Notes: generated by a model from the letters alone, not told the origin. A stretch of 64,000 nt of DNA from Rotaria macrura (GCA_900239685.1 OENT01000089.1:163457-227456); one strand, 5' to 3'; positions 15,101 to 29,300 are shown, counted from the first letter of the stretch. Numbers and translations: made by a program.

Positions 15101-17318
15101 AATTTAAGTGAATAGAAATCCTTTTTAGTTCAGACTTATGAGATATTGAAGTATAAATTGAGATTCATCTACGTAGAAAACTTACTAAAACCGACCTAAG
15201 TCAAAATATGATATGAATGCATTTGAAATTTTATTACGCTCTATTTTAAGTTTTATTTTGTCCTATCGATTATCTAAAGATGATATGAAATAGTATTCGA
15301 TTGTACGACTAAATTCTATCTCTTATTTCTTTAACTAAAACAATTAAAAACTATTTTTTGATTCAAATAATACATACAGCTGAATTACGATTTTGTAATA
15401 ATGGTTTTGAACATCTTAATAACAAACGATGATCATTATCCATTATAAACGTTCTTCTATCCGATGTATCATCGTCATCGTTGATATTCTTTTCTGTTTC
15501 TTTCGTTTCATCATCGTAGAAATCTTTCTTGTCATCTTCATATGTCTACACAAACAAACATGTGCTATCGATTTAAATTACTTCAATTAAAAGTTACTAC
15601 AACCTTATTCGGATCAACAAACTGCGTTCGAGCATATCTTGTTAACATGTTCAAAACAGTAACTTGTCCCCATTCATCAACATCAACAAGAAGATTACAT
15701 AAACGTCGATAGTTTTTATGAATTAAATCGATTCGTTCTGGACATACATGTTCAAATGCTTGCACAGCACTACCATTGACTAACTAAATAGAAAAGAATA
15801 AATCATAGCATTATACATTTCATACTCTCGTCCGTTTTACTTTGTACTTACAATTGTTTTGTCAGCAAGCAATTTTGCTATTATTAAAATCAATTCATCT
15901 TTCATTTCTGGATCTAAACTAAATAAACCAGAAATAATTTTAAAAAAAAAGTGTTTCAAACGTGCTTGATCCTACACGAAAAAGATGCGACTTCACAACT
16001 GGATGACGTTCAACTTAAGAGCGACTAATCGATTTTATTTACAATGGAAACGTTTCTATTCGTGAACAAGGTTGAATACTATGAACACGCGAAGGTTCAA
16101 TCATGAGAAGAGAACTGAAGAAAGACTTGTACAAAAAATGATTGTGAAATAAATTGTCTGACAAATATTTTAATGATTAGAGGTAAAAAGGAATTCTTCG
16201 ATCCATTACTGCTCAGTGAAATTGAAATCATTTTCGAATCATTGGATTTTTATAGGAACATTTAATATGTACGAATAGCAGATGGACAGAGACAAAACAG
16301 AAGCTTTAGTCATTTAAATACATTTTACAACCCAGTAAAATGAACTGTTGAATATATCAATTAGGTCGGGACAACGATGTTTATTTTTAGGACAAGAAAA
16401 ATTTTTCAACAGATTCCACAGTGAAATACATCGTTTGTTTACACAACTGTACACTATTTGTGAAGAATTTTCTAGATCTCAAATTCTTAACTAAAATAGT
16501 AGTTTTTCGAGCGATAGATGCATGTCGATAATTCTCAGTCAAGAAGAATAGCCTGTAATTGTCCGAAAACTCACGCATAGAGTTTTGCTATCGCATTAGC
16601 AGCCGTTTTTCGAACATATGGCGACATATCATTGGCTGAGTCGCGGATAGCTAACATCATTATTGTTACAATGGTCGGTACACGTATACTTGATAAAACA
16701 CGTAGAGCACTTGCTCGAATCAATTGGTTTGGATCCTAGTGCAAGAAAAGAGAAGTAATTGATACGTTTCATTTCTGTATTCAAATATTTACCTTTAATC
16801 CTCGTTGAAAAGTTGCTATGGAAAGTAATGCAAGATCTTGTTGTTCTTCAGCATAACGCATTAAATATACATAGACTAATTTCTTGATTTCCATATTTTT
16901 TGAAACAACATTTTTAACAACAGCTGGAAATAGATCAGCGGCATCTTTACCTTTTGCAATCATCTAAATAAATAAAGGATGAAAAATTGTTTTTTCTTTC
17001 TTGTTGTCATCATCTTACGCCAATAATTCGACGCATTGCATCGAGTTTTAAATTGTCTTTGTTACTATCAAGCATATGTTTGATATCTTCATATCTTTCA
17101 TAGAAAATAAAAATAATAGGAAATTTTTCAAAAACAAAATTAAAATCTAACAATATTTTTTACTTTTTATAATCAAGTGCAAAAATACTTAAAGTTGATG
17201 CTGGTTCTACTTGTTCGTCAGATTGATTTGATCCTCCTGCTGCTGAAGTTGTTGGTCCACTCATTCCTTGATTACTCATTGCCGATGCTAACCCTGTCGA
17301 TCGTTCGTTAACATTCAT
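9129..17318 (-). CDS. AP3B: AP-3 adaptor complex beta subunit
   Basis: Nineteen exons on the minus strand (17318-17164, 17094-17019, 16963-16793, 16735-16575, 15918-15852, 15783-15604, 15545-15378, 14464-14367, 14310-14121, 14048-13863, 13469-13302, 13243-12991, 12916-12408, 12356-12254, 12185-12088, 12023-11832, 11009-10781, 10713-10560, 9288-9129) give 1105 aa, close to human AP3B1 (1094). The N-terminal HEAT/armadillo trunk is strongly conserved (for example [49 protein letters not shown]). It is followed by an acidic Ser/Glu/Asp-rich hinge in exon 13 and a C-terminal ear (motifs [21 protein letters not shown]). AP-3 beta is the large subunit of the adaptor that sorts cargo from endosomes to lysosomes and related organelles. 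Several introns are 0.3-1.3 kb while the rest are 45-85 bp. Exon 16, found by translating inside an otherwise empty stretch, supplies the start of the ear. Confidence 0.93.
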
Positions 17319-19062
17319 ATTTCAATTAGATATGACTATCACGTTTAGGTAAAGTAGAATGATTATAAGAAAGAGTGAAAGAAACAATGCAACTTAGATT
17401 TGAAATCCATGAATGATTCATTAAAAAACACATACAAGCATGGTAGCAACCAATCAAAAGAGAAGAATGAAAGATGTCGAACCTCCCCATAAGTTTCGTT
17501 TCTTTTTCTTCTCCATTGAAGATGTAGATATAAATCAAATATTTCTCTCTTATCGAGCAACACATAGTTGAATCACATACAACTTTAAGTACGAATCATT
17601 TTAAATCAATATAATTTTAAGATATGACGCACATATATAACAATTTCAGCTGAAATAGATATTATACTTTTCATGCTTGTTTCCGTGATTCATATCTAAG
17701 GTGAAATATCAATTGGTAGCATTGTGTATTTCTCAAAGAGAACATAAACTTTGAGCAAGAATTATAGATCTTTTCATGAGTCTGAGGAATCTATCAATGT
17801 ACAGAATTTTTTCTTTGTATTTTTTATCGAAATTAAGTGATCTTTGAGCATAACTTCTCTCAGACATCTACCAGAGTATTTTTCAAGGCTGAGTCATAAA
17901 TTAAAAATTCGTCTTGAACTTAAATGAACTGTCAGATTTCTTTACTTGATTAACATTCTAATGTGAGGGTTATTAGGTAAAAAAATCATTAGTTCAATGA
18001 TACGTCAAAAGAAAACTATTTATTAATGATAATATCGACTATGGTAATTTTCTTCATAGGAATAGTATCAATACTATGCATATATATATATATATATATG
18101 ATATAAAATTAAATGATTCTGAAAGATAATTCTCACCGTAGAAGATGGAAGAGGTTGATGCAAGCAAATATCTATTAAACGATGATGTGTCGTTAATCAA
18201 ATATTCAATTATAGTGAAGCATTTCAATACTGAACAAAAACCAAAGATCAAATATCAAATTAAAAATCAAGAACTTGTTTTCTTCACTATAGGACACGAT
18301 TCATTTAAATTTAACTGCAATTTTACATTGATCATAAGCACATTTTTTTTTCTTTCCTTCTATGTTATCAGTATAATAGTATTTTAACATAAAAAATCGA
18401 TTTGATAGGTATGCTTCAGCAAAAGAAGGCCAGGCTCATATATATATATATATATATATACATTTATATTTAAAAAAACTCGAGAACGGTTCCGCTTCAA
18501 AGGATCCTTGTTTCGTTCTCGCTTTATTTCTCATTATAAAAAAACAGAAAAAAGCAAATACAAATCTATATATTTATTAATCGTTTAAATGATTTTTAAA
18601 CAAAAGAATAACACCTACTCGTTTCTTCTTTAACGAATAGGTCGAAAATACTCTTCTCCATGTAAAAATCAACTGATATATCGATAGCTTAAAAAGAAGA
18701 GATAGCCGAAGGCAATGATGGAGTTATAAAGAATGATAATAGCGCAAAAACGTACATGTACAGGTATTTCGCCAACCTTCACGGTCGTGTTTCTTCTTCT
18801 TTTTTTTTTCTCTACTCCTATACGTTTTTTTTTGTCATGCTCATTTGCTTCTCTCTTTTTTTCTTGATTTTTTTATGTAGCGTATTTTTTTTTTGTATCA
18901 TCGTTCTTGCCGCTTTTTTTCGTGGTCGCCACGATTATGATGTTAATCGATGGGACAAATATGACGAGTACGAAAGACGCGACCATCATCCACAGACTAG
19001 CCCCAATATATTGAGGCCATCAATAACTCGATTTTGTTTGTCCAATAAATTCGATACGAAAC
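17319..19062. other. Intergenic region between AP-3 beta and the calpain gene
   Basis: Divergent promoter interval of about 1.7 kb. It contains two (TA)n microsatellites at about 18078-18100 and 18439-18461 and long T runs near 18790-18920. No convincing exon was found. Confidence 0.5.
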
Positions 19063-21812
19063 ATGGAGCGTCGGAAAAAGCGACACCAACAACAAAAACA
19101 ACAGCAGCAAGAATTGGATGACAAAAATCATCGATCACGTTCTAGAAAACTTTCACTTAACCTTGATATTGTTGCGAAACCAAGTCCATCACCGCCTCGT
19201 GTTGATGGTATACGTAGCTTGCTTTCTCGTAAGATATAATCATTAAAGACTTAGAATAGAACTGTTAATATTTACTTATTTATTTTACCTGAAAAAATAT
19301 AATCAATTAGGCGAAATTTATACCTTACATGAACATATTGCTCAAGAATCTTCATCGGTTGGTAGTTTAGCACCAGTCGATAGAAAATTTTCTGATCCCG
19401 ACTTTTTACCTCTACCTGAAAGCATTGCACGAGGTGATGAAGGAACTGCTTTTCTCGGTGTTAAATATCAAGGACGTGTAGCAGGATGGTAAATTATTCT
19501 AATTTTATTCTTTTTTAATGTATGACTTTTTAAGGCTACGTCCTGAACGTATTCGATGGTCTAGCGAAGATAAACAATATCCATTAGCCGTATTCAATCA
19601 ACCACATCCAAAAGATATTATTCAAGGCCGTCTTGGTAATTGTTGGCTTATTGCTGCATTATCTTTGATTGCTGAAGTACCACAAATTCTCTACAAAGTA
19701 ATGATCACCAAACGATATAATCCTGCCGGTAACTCAACAAATCTCTAGATAAAAAAGAATGAATAAAAGAAATTTCTGTCATAAATAAATTTTTAGGACA
19801 CTATCGAGTTCGTCTATGTAACCAAGGAATATGGCAAGTTGTGACTGTCGATGATTTATTACCTGTATCAACATCTAATTCACTTGTATTCTCACGAAGT
19901 AAAAAAAAACAATTATTCGCACCATTAATTGAGAAAGCATTAGCAAAAATGCATGGCAGTTACATGACTCTTAAATCTGGTATATTATCTTATTCTTGTT
20001 GATAGATAATTAATGAATAATTAATGTGTCTAGGAAGATGTGATGAAGGTTTACAGACACTAACAGGCGAACCATGTGAAGTAAGTCAATTTAGTTTTAG
20101 AAGTATGTATAATATGAGATTGACTTCAATTTTTCTCTTGCCGTAGGTACTCTTTTTACGATCATCCGACCCAGAAAAAAAGCCTGATCTCAATCAAATA
20201 TGGACTAGTATTCTTCAATCACGAGCTAAAGGTCGAATAGTCTCTGGAAATTTCATGATTATTAAAAAGTCATATTTTTAATTCTATTCTAATAGGATAT
20301 TTGATGACATGTCCATGTTCGAATAAAAGATTTAGCGAACAAATTTTTAGTCGAATGGGTATAAATCGCATGGATGATTATTGAGGAAAAAAATTGAAAA
20401 GAAAAATTTTACTTCTCTTCCTCATAGGTTTGGAATCAGATCATGCTTATAGTATTCTCGATGCTCGTCAAATTAATTCTCAAAGACTTGTTCGTTTACG
20501 TAATCCATGGGGTGAAAAAGAATGGAAAGGTACATTAAATGATAATTGGACTAAATGGCCTAAAGCTCTTAAAAACAAACTTACAACATCAACAGCAAAT
20601 GATGGTGTTTTTTGGATGCGTATGTATTTCATTTTTTGTTCTATAAAAAGTTTAAGAAAAAGAAAACATATTTTATTTCAAATAGCTTGGGAACAGATGC
20701 CGTCATTCTTTAGTAGTGTTACTATTTGTAAAGTCAACCCTAATTGGCATGAAGTTAGTTGAATAGGGTTTTGTTCAATAGAAGAACTAAGTTTGGATGT
20801 TTTTGTTTTCTTGAGGCTCGTAAACGCGGTCAATTTAGTGATTTTTCTAATACAATAACTTCAGCGTATGGTCTCGATTGTCCGTATGGAGCTGACCTTG
20901 AAATTGAAGTATTTAATGCTGGTGATGGAACTTATTATAATCGTTTAAAAGATCCTGATGTTGATCTTTTTTTAATTTTACTTAGTTCAAATGGTTATTG
21001 TAGAGCATATAAACATGATGTTGATTATTATATAACATTATCTACATCCGTGCCCCCTGGTCGATATGTAATATTAGCTGGTTCAATGTCCGTTGTGAAT
21101 TATTTAGTTTATCCAGCTTTTAACTTAGTCGTACATGGTAGTCAACCATTTGTTGTACATGATCAACCGTCATCATATGAGTTAGTTGCCGATGCATTTC
21201 ATGCAGTCGCTCTTCGTGCTAATAATCGACAAGATATGGGCGGTGGTGTATCGATCTTAACATTCGATGATAATGGGTACATCAATGTGGTTTGCTTTAC
21301 TTTGTTTGTCTTGCATCTATTTTCTTATTTAGAAATTTTGGACTTGTCTGTGAAAATAAATCGAATCGAACAGTTCGTCTTAGTAGTAATTTTCAAGGTT
21401 CAAAAAATGTTCTTTCGTCTCGTCATGCTTTTCAAATGGTTGATACAATACCAGCTAAATCTCAACAACTTATTGCTATATTTACACGAAAAATGTTTTC
21501 CAACGATGTACAAATCGGTGAATAAATTAGTTTTGTTTATTGTCCTTCATTCTTATCTGATTCTTTGTATTTGTTTTTCATTTTAGCCTATCAGGTAAGT
21601 TTATTTATAATTACTTTTCGTATAAAAATATTATTCAAAAGGCTTCGGGAGAATTACTCGATCCCGACCATTATATTCGCGCTCGAAATAACCCTCCAAT
21701 ACCTTCACAAGCTCTCGGTAAGATGAACTTGACTGTTGTTTTTTTGTTATTTTCATTCGATGTAAAACTATGCCTTGTTTTAGGTCTTCATATATTGAGA
21801 TCTACTTATTGA
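19063..21812 (+). CDS. Calpain-15/SOL-like cysteine protease
   Basis: Fourteen exons: 19063-19228, 19311-19488, 19535-19728, 19797-19979, 20034-20080, 20147-20231, 20296-20358, 20428-20619, 20686-20753, 20816-21276, 21333-21517, 21587-21594, 21642-21717 and 21784-21812, giving 644 aa. The calpain catalytic triad is complete: Cys151 in LGNCW, His311 in SDHAYSI and Asn331 in RLRNPWG. The motifs WLRPE, VFWM, FFSSVTICKVNPNWHE and the C-terminal beta-rich part resemble the SOL (small optic lobes)/calpain-15 subfamily rather than classical EF-hand calpains. No zinc fingers are visible in the N-terminal 100 residues, which are basic, Gln-rich and Ser-rich, and no EF hands are present. Exon 12 is only 8 nt, yet both flanking phases require it. 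The start is the first Met of the exon carrying the basic region; an upstream exon cannot be excluded. Confidence 0.88.
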
Positions 21813-24616
21813 AATTTTTCGACTATTTTTCTTTTATTGTATTATCATTATTCGGTCTGAACCGGTCATTGTGATTATTTTCTAACAAATTTTGTCAATA
21901 GTTAATTCATTTACAAATAAAAGTATTTTTTAAGTATGAGTTATTGTGAAAACAAGTCTCTTTTTTAGTTGAATTTTTTTAATTTAATAAGAATTTCTCT
22001 TGTGTGTGTGTAATAAAGATTCTTGAATAAAAAGAAACAAGACTACATTTCGTTCCCCATTAGATATCTCGTGCATAATAACCTTGTTTTTAAATTATAG
22101 TACGAATAATGTAAACACGATTAATTACTATTCAGTCCAACGTAATGATGGCTCGACTCGTCGTACTTGAACAGAAAAAGTAAAGGTATTTACATCGGAT
22201 TGTAAATTTACTTTAGCAATAGTGTAATAATATTTATGTTATTGATGTAACCTGCGTTTTACAGTAGGTTTACAACACAATAAAAAGTAGATTTACATGA
22301 GTTGTTCAAGCCGCTTGCTATATCACTAAGTTTAGTTTTTTTTTTAATTCGTACTAATGATACAATTCTTTCCTATCGAAATCTTTGTTTCGACTCAAGA
22401 AGTTTTTATTCTATGGAAAAACGCCGATCGATTCGATTTCGAAAGAAAATCGACTAGATTACGGAAAGAAACACTTGTTCTTAAAGGAAATATAAATTTA
22501 TTTTTAATTCTATGTTCAAAACTGCTAACGAACTGATTTATCATACGTAAAATTCTTCGGAAATTAATAGTTAGTTAAAAATTTTCTAAATCAAGTTTGG
22601 ACCAAGTCTTTACATGTATACAAATGATATTCTTTTTACCCAAAAGAAAGTTTATTTTTCTTGCTAGATATAAATCACAGATATACGTACAGTGATTCTT
22701 TTGTTCAAGTAAGTCATTGTCAAAAGTTATTTGTAATATGTGTTAAGAATACCTTTTTTGTTGAGTGCAGATACGTTTGTACTAATTCGAAAAAAAATAC
22801 AGGTAAACAATGACAGAAAAATAAAAAAATATCACAATATGTCACTTAAAACAAAGATAATAAACTTCTTTATGTGACTAATGATTGTATAGTGATTTAT
22901 TTGCCCATAGGAAAAAAATAAACGATTGTACTATTTTACTTTTATCAAATAGGCTTTATTTGTTCGCATATTTCATCAAAAAAAAAATGTTCTACAGTTC
23001 TTCATAAAAATTGATTGTCGATCTTTTAAGCTTCGAAATAACAACATTTTCCGAGTTATTTATAAGATGCCACATATCAAAGTCGACTCCGACCTGATCG
23101 TATATCTGTAATTAATCAAAAACTTATTTTCTTAATTTCTACATAAGTATCGAATAGAAACTATTATGATACTATGTTTCGTTTGATGAGCTATCGGTCG
23201 AAATTCTATTTGTTTCTCGGATAGAAAAATTGCTGGCAAACTTTTAATAATATATCGGGGAAAATCCGTTGAAGTCAATTTTTCAGCATGATGTTCGATT
23301 AAGCTGAATATAAACTTGACTGACAACATGTACTGATCGAGTTTTGTTCATCATTCATATACGAGTGAGTTAATAATCTCAGAAGTTGAGAATTCTAATC
23401 TTGTTTTTGATTTAATATATCATAGTATATACGAATGAGTACACCTGCGAACTCATGCTTTTGAAATGATCTTGTTTTCAGAGTACATACGTGTACAGTA
23501 TTCACATTCATGCAGTTTTTAATGTACACAATGAATATGAATGAAAATTCGCCATAATGAAATTCAGCTCTATTTTGGACATGCAATCTACATAAACTAT
23601 GCATATTTTGTTTTATTTATTTATCATGTATTTTAGCGTCAATAGAAGCGGCTCAGGTCAAATGTATATTTCTGGTGTATGTGTGTGTGTGTTTCTTCAA
23701 CATGTTGTGAAGCGAAAAACAGATTTTTCTCCTTATAAGAATTTCTTCCTAGTTATCTTGTGCTTTTTTTCCTTTCCTAGAACTATTCAGTTTATATTAT
23801 ATACTTGATTTGAAGCAAATATTTTATTATAAAAACACCGCCGTGGTAAACACTAAAAATTTCAGCTAGCTATTCTAGTTCGAACTCAATCAGTCTGTTT
23901 AAAAAAAAATAAACAAATGAATTCGTATTTTTCGAATCACATACAGATTCAATAGTTGAATTCAAACATCTAAGAATCTCACAGAATACGATAGTTACCT
24001 TTCATATATACGGCTAGGTATATATATTGGTAAGCGTCAGTATAAACGCATCACAAGTGATTCATAGAAAAACAAGGAATGAGAAAACTAGACATACTCA
24101 ATTCACTTTTTTGTCTCGGTACACACTTTATAAGTACTGAGTCCAATACTAAACATCTTCTCTGCTTCCTGCATGAAATTTTCATTCTTCCTTAACTGGT
24201 AATGAAAAATTGAATCATTAGTTGATAGGTATGAAAAAATGAAATAAAAATATTTCGATATCGAATTGCACTGGTAGATGCGTATAGTACCTCGTATCTT
24301 TAAACATATCGAATGCATGTCTTCAATCTATCATCTAGCATAGCAATCGATTCTACTTGAACATTTCTAATGACACAAAGTTAAACTATTTCTTTCAGAC
24401 GAATGTTTCTCAATAGATTATGAACCTGTTTACTGATGCTGCTTTTTTTTGATAAATTTTTTCGATCGAAATTCAAGAAATCGATTCTTTGAGACAAGGT
24501 TTTGATAGAATGTCGGATATTCAATGAATCTGTCAAAGCTCACTACCTAAATTCCATAAAAATGGATAATGCTAATTACTTTTTTTACTCGTACTCAAAC
24601 ATGTTCGTGAATTTCA
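21813..24616. other. Intergenic region downstream of the calpain gene
   Basis: About 2.8 kb of A/T-rich sequence with 3' end signals for the calpain gene (AATAAA-like motifs near 21915) and no supported gene or named repeat. Confidence 0.5.
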
Positions 24617-25959
24617 ATATGGAGCAGAGATCGAAACGGGGGCAGGTTTTCACTCTGCCTTAAAAAATCTTTACTCAGCGCGACACACTCATACTTTTTT
24701 TTCTTCCTCGACCACGCTCCGCCCCGCCCCGACAACGGTTTCTCCGTCTCTCTTGAGTGATTTTAGTTTTGCCATTCAAAATTTTAAGGTTGTTTTCGTC
24801 TGTTGATTTTATAATTTATTTCACAGTGTATTGCAAGAATACTCTGTAGAATCTAAGAGCTCAACAAGTTTCACACGATGGTACATAAAATTTAACACAT
24901 TAGTACAAGAAATAGGCACAAGACTAGAAATTAAGTCAAGGGGAAATGGCTGATGTTTTTGATTTTAAATCGAAAAAATTAGTAACTCAATTGAATTGAT
25001 AAAATTCGGTATTCTTGTTGTTTGAAACATCAATCTAGGAAGAGACAGTTAAAATCTGATTTTCTTGATTTTCCTGTTTTCCGATTAAAATCAATAGGCT
25101 TAATTTAAAAAATCACAGAAATTCGAAATCAGCTGTTTCTCGCTTCGACTAAGTTGATATGAGCAGAAAAATATGTGTCTCGAGATCAATCAATCTTTCT
25201 GCCGTTCTCTATTGACCAAAGAAACAATATATTGTTAACAGTTGATGGGTCTAGATTATAACTCCTTTGATTGACGATTTGACTAACTGCCAAAAACTCT
25301 ATTTCAACAACAGCCGAACTGCATGGAACAGAATATATTCGACGAACTAACTTCGGGAGATTTGGAAACATATCCTGGTATTCTTTCCAAAATAATAATT
25401 TGTTTGCATAATTCTTATGTTCATTCACCTTACAATCGATATAAATATCGAGTTCATCTTTTGATGCTGTCGTGTTTTTACATTTTGCTTTTATTACTGC
25501 GTCATCCATCAATTGTTCTTGAAAATTCTTTTTCTTTTTCTTGGTGGTTCATTGTAATCATCAAATGCTGATGCATAGTTCCCTTTCGGCAAACAATGGA
25601 CGAAACCTGCCATAACACTCTGATTTCTGAGCTACTATTGCTGACAATAATTTTTTGAACCTTGGATGCAGAAAGGATTCTAGAGTGTTTTCTTCCTCAA
25701 TGTTGAACATTGAATTCAATAGAGACAACAAACGTTTCGCACAAAACCTCACATTTATATGCAATCAAATGCTGACCATCAGTGAGAACAAAATATTTTA
25801 TTTTGATAATTATATGTATTTATAAACATGAACGTCTTTATAGTGAAACTGAAGAACGGGGGGAAATACCGGGGATTCTATTTTGCCCAACCCCGACCCG
25901 CCTCGCCCCATCCATCCACCAAAACTGCTTCCCAGCCCATTTCGGTCTCTGATATGGAC
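24617..25959. mobile_element. hAT-superfamily DNA transposon, decayed, with target duplication
   Basis: Element body 24625-25951 (1327 bp). The ends are inverted repeats: CAGAGATCGAAACGGG at 24625 and, on the other strand, CAGAGACCGAAATGGG ending at 25951 (14 of 16 identical). They are flanked by 8 bp direct repeats ATATGGAG (24617-24624) and ATATGGAC (25952-25959), 7 of 8 identical. An 8 bp target duplication and CAG-starting ends are hAT features. Both subterminal regions carry G- or C-rich runs (about 24637-24735 and 25855-25915) in otherwise A/T-rich DNA. The interior holds a transposase remnant on the minus strand. Confidence 0.82.
25186..25764 (-). pseudogene. hAT transposase C-terminal remnant
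   Basis: Two adjacent minus-strand open segments, 25764-25561 and 25512-25186, separated by stops. The first has FLHPRFKKL, like the hAT motif LDPRFK. The second shows the hAT dimerisation region: FWKEYQDMFPNLPKL, then VPCSSAVVE and a later NLDPSTVNNILFL. The catalytic N-terminal two thirds and the BED zinc finger are not detectable within the element, so this copy cannot be autonomous. Confidence 0.75.
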
Positions 25960-26343
25960 TCTAAGGAAACACACCGATGTGAATGATATCGTCGCTAGTA
26001 CACGTAATACATTGAAATATTCTCTTAGATATTGAAATGAGAGAATTTTCACTTGAATCAATGTGTTTACATCTCCTGTCCATATATATATATATATATA
26101 TTTACACATAAGTTTGCATTTCAAATATAGTTTTCCATGATTTTGCTGATGCAATCGAAGTAGTGCATGATATCGCATATGTGTTTATCACAAACAAAAC
26201 CTTTCCATAAATCTCAAAATGTGTTCCGTGTAATAAAAGCATCATCAATGCTTTAGTTTTATACTAATTTTAACAATGAGCTTCTACATTTCACATCATA
26301 TGTATTTATATTATCTATTAAATCAATTTTCATAAAGTAACTA
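25960..26343. other. Short intergenic region beyond GUF1
   Basis: 3' flank of GUF1 with a (TA)n microsatellite at about 26083-26101. No gene seen. Confidence 0.5.
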
Positions 26344-29300
26344 CTATTTTCTTTTCAATACTGCAATGATGGCATCGCGTGGTACTTGAATATTAGCAAT
26401 TGATCTCATTCGTTCTTTTCCTTCTTCTTGTCGTTTTAATAATTTCATTAAACGTGTTTTATCACCACCGTATAATTTTGCTCCAACATCTTTTTTATAA
26501 GGTGGAATATTTTGTCTTGCAAGTACAGTCGCATGTACCTTAGCTTCAATTTTAATAGCATATTGTTGTCGTTCAATATTTTCTTTAAGTTTAGCGACAA
26601 CTTCTTTTCCAATAGCTTGTGCACGCTTAGCATGGCATAGTACAGATAATTCATCAATGTCTTCATTGTTGATACAAAACCGCATTTTGACAATATTCGA
26701 CTTTTCATAACCACTATCTTCATAATCAAATGTACCATAACCAGATGTTATTTGTTTCAATTGATCAAAAAAATCGTAAACAATTTCTGCCAATGGTAAT
26801 TTATATTTTAATAAAGTACGTTTTTCATCAATGCAATATTCTTCTTTTAACGTTCCTCGTCGTTCATCACAAATCAATCTAATGATTGGCGCAAATTGTG
26901 TCGGAGTAAGAATATGACCATCGACAATCGGTTCCAATGTTTCACGTATAATATTTGTATCGGGCCATTTCAATGGATCGGATACAGTTAAAAGATCCGA
27001 ACCATATTCTTTAATATTATCTTTTCCAATAATACGACATTGATAAGCCACACCAGGGAATGTCGTTATAACTTGTTGCTCAAATTCAGATTCTAAACGT
27101 TGACTAAAGATTTCCATGTGAAGTAAACCCTACAAGAATCAAACATATGTATGATCAGTAAAATTAGTATTCGTTTACTAAAAATCCGATTCGCATGCCT
27201 TTACCAAATGCTAAAGACAAAAATATAATTGTTTGAGAAAACCTAGTTGAAACAAAACACACATCTATCTTACCAGGATTTGATGTTAGCACTATTCGTA
27301 CACCAGTATCATTCAAAGCTAAACGTTCGATAGATTGTTCAAAACTATTGAATTGGGCTTCGTCAAATGGAAAAAACCCAGCAAACTATAAGACAAACAT
27401 GTTTGAACTAAGATGAACTCGAATTTAGAAGTTGTTGTTTCTTGACTACAAGAAAAACAAATGTCAGCCAAGGCACCGGTATTCGGCTTATTGAGTTTAC
27501 TATTGTTTAAAAATGTAAGAGATTGCTTCAAGTTCTACGTATTTCATTAGACTTTTCTCAATACAGAACAATTCACAATCCTATTAAGTTTCTCATCAGA
27601 TCTTCTGACTAACTTTCTGCATACCATTACTTTATGGTACATCGAATGTTGAGGACTAGAAGCATGAATTTTAGCAACTCTTCAGCTTACGTCTTGGATG
27701 TCGTAAATGTATAAGTAAACATTTGGTTCTTACTCAGTTCATCTAGACACTAGATGATTGATATTAATGTTAAATATGAAAATCTGAACATGGATGGATT
27801 CACTCTTTTTTTTTTTAGAGATTATAAATCGACAAAACTTATAATCAATAACTTTTCCTACTCCATCATCAGTGATGTAAAAAAAATCTATGAAGTGGAA
27901 CTTACACAGACATCACAATCTCTAGTATTAAGTAAATTCCAGTATTATATGTCAACCTGTTCAAATTACAACAAAAACTTTTGAATGTTGTAGAATATAG
28001 TTGTTGCAATACTGTCGATTAACATCATTTCTCGGTAGTACAGAGGTCGGACAAATAAAAAAGCGTAGTTTGATCCCATTGATTTCTAAACCTGATAATG
28101 GAAAGACGTGTAGCTCTAACTAAAATCCCATAACAAGAGTATCTATGTCGAAAATCGATTAAAACTTCACAAAAAATAGGTTAGTTACACGAGCGTCTAT
28201 CTCTATAACATACCACCATCGCTTTGGGTATTTTGAATGTTTGTAATGGTTCAACATTGACACCTGAAAAGAGAAAAAGAAAAGATTTTCTTTTTCATAG
28301 CATATATGTACGATTTAATAGTTTTCATTTTGATAATTATAAACACTCACCAACCTTGATGATAGAATGTATCTCCAACAATAGTATCTTGAATATGTTT
28401 CGTATCACATATAATATATCCAACATGACCAGCATACAATGCATCACTTTTGACTCGATCAGGATACATAAATATTCCTCAATAAAGATATTAGACCACA
28501 TTCTTTTCGTTTTTCTTCTCGCGCTATGACATAAATTTTACATACCTGTTTCGAGTACAGTGTATTGTTTTCCTGATAGTTTACTCGCAATCTTATCTCC
28601 TGGTCGAACGATACCATCGGTAACGGCCACATTTATAATTGTTGAATTAATTGTAGATGAAAAAACTGAATCAAAAACAAACAATCGAAGTGGACCTGTT
28701 CGAATAAATGTCGGTGGTGGTAACTGTTCAACGATTTTTTCTAATAGTGTTGCACAGTTCGTTCCATTTTTAGCAGATATTTGAATAATATTCTTTGCTG
28801 GTAATCCGAATTCTGATTCGATTTGAGCTATTGTTCGTTCAATTTTTGCTTCTTTTAAATCAACTTTATTAATAACAGCAATAACTTCCATAAATGAATC
28901 ACAAGCAAGTAAAAAATTAGCAACGGTTTGTGCTTGAATTCCTTGTGCAGCGTCAACAAGAAGTATAGCTGATTGACATGCTGATAATGATCGTGCAACT
29001 TCAGTTGAAAAATCAACATGCCCAGGCGTATCAATTAAATTGAGTAGATATGTTTGATTTTTATATGGATAAAACATGGAAACGGCGGCTGCTTTAACAG
29101 TTATACCGCGTTCTCTTTCGACATCAAGCTTATCGAGTACTTGACGATTTTCCTTAGATTTCGGTATTGCACCTGTTAATTCCAATAATCGATCAGCTAA
29201 TGTTGATTTTCCTACAAAACATGATGTTAGATATGAAACACCGAAGTGAAACGAAGAAGAATGACTACCATGATCAACATGAGCTATGATACAAAAATTT

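Noticed and set aside
18756..19121. Plus-strand frame overlapping calpain exon 1 in another frame
   Set aside because: It is made of poly-T-derived Phe/Ser/Leu, and the calpain frame from 19063 is supported by splicing into the protease domain.
27754..28529. Plus-strand frames antisense to GUF1 introns 3-4 and exon 3
   Set aside because: They lie mostly in intronic DNA with no recognisable domain, and GUF1 exons 3 and 4 are conserved on the other strand.
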